Shown piece by piece: positions 60,818 through 64,000 of a stretch of DNA of 64,000 bases. Made by a program: the position numbers and the translations under genes. Under the pieces are notes generated by a model that was not told the DNA's origin, searched no databases, and worked only from the letters and a program-made list of their open reading frames with translations. The stretch's first letter is position 1; each line of letters begins with the position of its first letter. The DNA is from Clostridia bacterium (GTDB lineage Bacteria; Bacillota; Clostridia; Lachnospirales; Lachnospiraceae). The DNA lies in assembly GCA_009929615.1 (NCBI GenBank), contig SAAB01000012.1, forward strand, positions 1-64,000, in the 5' to 3' direction.

Positions 60818-61861
60818 TCATACAATTCTGTGCAAGGCATTTCTTACCCGCATTTCAAGAATTTTAGGTGTCGTTGGCTTATAAATAAAATCATCTATTC
60901 CTAATGCAAGAAGCTCTTCTTCCTGCCCAGGGTCTCCATACTGGGTATTGGCAATAATCACACAGTGCCTGTATTTACGGTCACTTCGAAGCCTTCGTAT
61001 CAACTCGACGCCATTCATCTTTGGCATTTGAATATCTGTAATAATAATGTCTATCCCAGGGTTTCTTTCCAGCACTTCCAGTGCCTGATATCCATCCTCT
61101 GCCTCCAGGATATCATACTCCTGCTCAAGAGCTGTCCGTATAACAACCCGGTTAATTTCCAAATCATCTACAATTAATATTTTCTGCCGTCGTGGGGATG
61201 TGCTGATTTTCAATAAACTTTCCAAAGTATTATAAAGCACCTCCCTCTGAATTGGCTTACTCAGATGGGCATCCATTCCAGCCTCTCTGGTCTGGCGCAC
61301 ATCTTCTTCAAAGGCATTTGCCGTCATCGCAATAATCGGAATCGCACCTGCATCCTGACGCGGCAGTTTACGAATAACTTTTGCCGCATCGATACCATCC
61401 ATAACCGGCATTCGAATATCCATAAGAATAGCATCATAATATCCCAACTCAGAGTCTTTAAACATCTTCACTCCAATTGCACCATTTTCTGCGCGCTCTA
61501 CTGTCATTCCCTTAGTCTCCAGCAGTCTGGTGGCAATGATAGCGTTCAATTGATGGTCCTCACACAAAAGAATTCTTACATTATCCAAATTCACCTCTCC
61601 GGATGCTTTTATTTGCTTTTCTTTCCATTCTCTAATCTGTTCATCTGTTGCAATATGCATCGGAAGTGTTATGGTCACCCGGGTTCCCTTCCCGAGCTCA
61701 CTTTCAATCCGGATATCCCCACCCATAACTTTCACAATCTGCTTTGTTATAGACATTCCCAATCCGGTTCCCTGATAGGAACTGGTCCTCGTAGAATCTT
61801 CCTGTGAAAAGGCCTCAAAAACATGGGGCAGAAACTCTTTACTCATACCTACACCATTATC
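60818..61861 (-). pseudogene. Hybrid kinase 2, C-terminal part after in-frame TAG
   Basis: Reads on without frame change from the upstream part: DNGVGMSKEFLPHVFEAFSQ is the kinase N/G1 region, SSYQGTGLGMSITKQIV the G2 box, then two receivers: LCEDHQLNAIIATRLLETKG...ILMDIRMPVMDGIDAA and ILIVDDLEINRVVIRTALEQ...IITDIQMPKMNGVELI, the last with TPKILEMRVRNALHRIV. From an internal ATG at 61846 (MSKEFLPH) about 342 residues could be translated, a tandem receiver with half an ATPase domain. Whether it is expressed separately is unknown. Confidence 0.75.
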
Positions 61862-64000
61862 CTAAATAACAAGTTCATCTATGATGATGCCATTCTCCAC
61901 AGACAGGTTTCTCATAAATACGTCAATTTTCCCACCCTCAGGTGTGAACTTCACAGCATTCCCAAGGATATTCATAACAACCTGCTGAATACGTTCAACA
62001 TCCACGTACAAGGTTGTAAATGGCAGACTTTCAGCATGGATACCAAACTGAATCTTCTTTTCCTGAATACTTGTCCTTGCCATGCTAAGGGCATTATTAA
62101 AGAGAAGTCTTCCATCGCATACAGATGGATGCAATTCCAACTTACCACTTTCAATCCTGCTGACATCCAGCGTATCATTAATAAGATTGAGAAGGTATTG
62201 ACCGGACATCTCCAGCTCTATTAAATCCCGTCGCATCGCCTCATCTGTTATATTATCTTTAAGGAGAGTGGTCAATCCTAAAATGCCATTTAAAGGCGTA
62301 CGCATATCATGACTGACACGGGACAAAAAAGCAGTTTTTGCCTGATTAGCCTTTTGTGCTTCATTCAAAGCCATCGAAAGAGCTCTTTTCTGCTGTTCTT
62401 CCTGTTCAAAAGTATCCGTCACATCCTGAACGGCACATAAAAGAACATCTTTACTGTCCTCAAGATAGGCATAAATTGCCCGCTGATGTATAATACGTCC
62501 ATTCTTCTTTAAATCATATAAATTCTCATAGAAGGGCATTTTTTCTAATTGGTTTTTAATATTTTCCAGGCTGTTCTCCCGGACTGCTTTCTCTACATTT
62601 CCTGGAATACCATACTTACGCAAATGTGCTTCCAGCCCTGCCGAATTATCCCCTATATCTTTTTGCAGTCTAATAATTTCTCGTAAATTCTGGTCAATCG
62701 TTTCATCTTTAAATGGTATTACCGTGCCATTTTGAGCATCAATGGTCATAATAGCCTGATAATCCACCATCAAAAGGCGGTTAACAACCAATTCTGCCCG
62801 AACCATTTCTGTTATATCCCGCAATACACCAATTGCTTCGATATCACCTGTATATGGATTGCAAATCATATCAAAACTCGTCTGCATCCACCCTATATGA
62901 TTCTTAAGATGATGACGGAATTCAATATGCGTGTTTCCCTTATCATATTCCTCCAGCATGGATTTGCAATCGTACATCTGTCCAAGCTTTATTTTTTCAT
63001 TTTCATCGAAGATAGCCTCTCGAATACTGTGGAGTACATCATCTGCTGTCTGTTTCTCCATAATCTGTATCAAATCTTCCTCAGAACTTTCAAATTCAGT
63101 AACGGTATTCTGGCTCAGATTATAACTGGCTGTCGCAAGAGCTCCCTTTGCAGCCGCTCTGCTTAAACGTAATTGCTCCTGATACTCGTGTTCACGCACC
63201 TTCTGGTCACTAATATCAATAGCAATTCCGATGGCATCCACATAATTCCCGTCTTTATCAAATATCGGTGTATAAATTTGTTTATACCATGCCGTCCCAT
63301 GCTCATTTTTCACGGTAGACACAACGTCTACACTGGCAACATTTTCTGTCTGAATCTGATCAAAAAGTCTAAAAAAATCTTCCTTGCTTTCTTCTCCAAT
63401 AAATCCCATATCTATGATTGACTGGGGAACGTCATCAATAACTTTGGGCAGCTGAAAGGTTTCTCCCAACGTACCTGAGTCTGTAATTCGTTTCTGTTTG
63501 TAATCATAACGCCAGGTCATAACCTTGGCCGCCTGTAAAGCAATATTTAATGTGATTCGTCCATTCTCTAATTCGTGCTGTGCCTGCATAATTGCATTAT
63601 AGTCTGAAAAAGCTGCATAGACCTTTAAATAATTTTCTCTACGTTCCACAACCATACATGACAGATTGACCCAGAACCATGGCATATCCCCACCTCTTAC
63701 CCGGTATGTCACATTGGTAGTATCTTCGCCTGCCATCAACTTCTTTATAGCTTCAGATATAGTTCCTGCATCCTCCGGATGTGTCGCTTTGATGGTATTC
63801 TCGCCGTCATACTGGCTTCTGCTTTCACGGCTCATACCAATCATTTTATAATAAGCCCGATTGACAAAAGTCTGTGACAGCTGACCGTCATGAATTTCAT
63901 AAATACCTATACCTACAGGCACACTGTCTACTAGTTTCTGCAATTTAACCTGATGTTCATGTTCTTCATTAATGTCAATGATGACTCCCATTGTACGATA
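61862..64000 (-). CDS. Hybrid kinase 2, N-terminal part (truncated; runs off window)
   Basis: At least 712 residues, open at the right edge (the frame continues as YRTMGVIIDINEEH). Several PAS/PAC domains (KLVDSVPVGIGIYEI; DAIGIAIDISDQKVREHEYQ; EAIGVLRDITEMVRAELVVN), then HisKA LSRVSHDMRTPLNGILGLTT and HATPase start QVVMNILGNAVKFTPEGG. It ends ENGIIIDELVI at a TAG (61862-61864); the codon before DNG is Glu, Lys or Gln in relatives. The kinase lacks the ATP lid and cannot work unless the stop is read through. Confidence 0.8.
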   Translation of the reverse strand, partial: YRTMGVIIDINEEHEHQVKLQKLVDSVPVGIGIYEIHDGQLSQTFVNRAYYKMIGMSRESRSQYDGENTIKATHPEDAGTISEAIKKLMAGEDTTNVTYRVRGGDMPWFWVNLSCMVVERRENYLKVYAAFSDYNAIMQAQHELENGRITLNIALQAAKVMTWRYDYKQKRITDSGTLGETFQLPKVIDDVPQSIIDMGFIGEESKEDFFRLFDQIQTENVASVDVVSTVKNEHGTAWYKQIYTPIFDKDGNYVDAIGIAIDISDQKVREHEYQEQLRLSRAAAKGALATASYNLSQNTVTEFESSEEDLIQIMEKQTADDVLHSIREAIFDENEKIKLGQMYDCKSMLEEYDKGNTHIEFRHHLKNHIGWMQTSFDMICNPYTGDIEAIGVLRDITEMVRAELVVNRLLMVDYQAIMTIDAQNGTVIPFKDETIDQNLREIIRLQKDIGDNSAGLEAHLRKYGIPGNVEKAVRENSLENIKNQLEKMPFYENLYDLKKNGRIIHQRAIYAYLEDSKDVLLCAVQDVTDTFEQEEQQKRALSMALNEAQKANQAKTAFLSRVSHDMRTPLNGILGLTTLLKDNITDEAMRRDLIELEMSGQYLLNLINDTLDVSRIESGKLELHPSVCDGRLLFNNALSMARTSIQEKKIQFGIHAESLPFTTLYVDVERIQQVVMNILGNAVKFTPEGGKIDVFMRNLSVENGIIIDELVI

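Noticed and set aside
61862-61864. Pyrrolysine codon
   Set aside because: No pyl genes in the window, TAG ends other genes here, and the surrounding motif expects Glu/Gln/Lys.

Overview
The window looks like a chromosome segment from an anaerobic, spore-forming Clostridium-class bacterium, most likely Lachnospiraceae. The grounds are spo0A, a rubrerythrin, a ferredoxin-dependent 2-oxoacid oxidoreductase, iron-containing alcohol dehydrogenases, GGAGG-type ribosome sites and moderately AT-rich coding sequence. I cannot name a species. No rRNA, tRNA or CRISPR array was seen.

Bases 1-24,800 are an accessory region of small stress, drug and detoxification genes: a VOC protein, two nitroreductases, methyltransferases, a GNAT, three MATE pumps (one broken), a PPOX flavoprotein, an aldo/keto reductase and two Fic proteins. 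Most are paired with divergent regulators (HxlR, AraC, LysR, MerR, TetR). The region carries three remnants of the C-terminus of a large serine recombinase, four copies of a terminator-like repeat placed 3' of accessory genes, other short repeats and an intact IS3-family element inside a MATE gene. Bases 5,829-10,567 are visibly more GC-rich than the flanks and look like a separately acquired block (alcohol dehydrogenase, cysteine-motif protein, DUF2271-rhodanese lipoprotein, two acetyltransferases, a flavodoxin-like reductase) served by a divergent AraC gene.

Bases 24,861-33,281 are housekeeping and energy genes: rlmD, rubrerythrin, a two-gene 2-oxoacid:ferredoxin oxidoreductase, and an SCP2-like/Fe-ADH/ALDH operon. 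Bases 33,417-41,413 form one tightly packed minus-strand operon of eight genes: two paralogous SAM methyltransferases flanking a MATE exporter, followed by a complete Nik/Opp-type ABC importer. I read it as a possible make-export-reimport system for a methylated small molecule, perhaps a metal carrier; this is the best candidate for an undescribed system here.

Bases 41,551-64,000 hold a DMT transporter and glgA, spo0A with an upstream M23 peptidase, a purine permease, a TetR-ABC unit, bioY-bioB under a BirA-type operator, a fused MacB-like ABC protein, a MalT-like LuxR regulator with a small protein and a YDG lipoprotein, and two hybrid sensor kinases. The second kinase is interrupted by one in-frame TAG and runs off the right edge. 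Several control regions are readable: a leader attenuator on a MATE gene, a 19-bp-spacer MerR promoter, a palindrome inside the promoter spacer of a Fic gene, and a two-hairpin leader before the PPOX gene.
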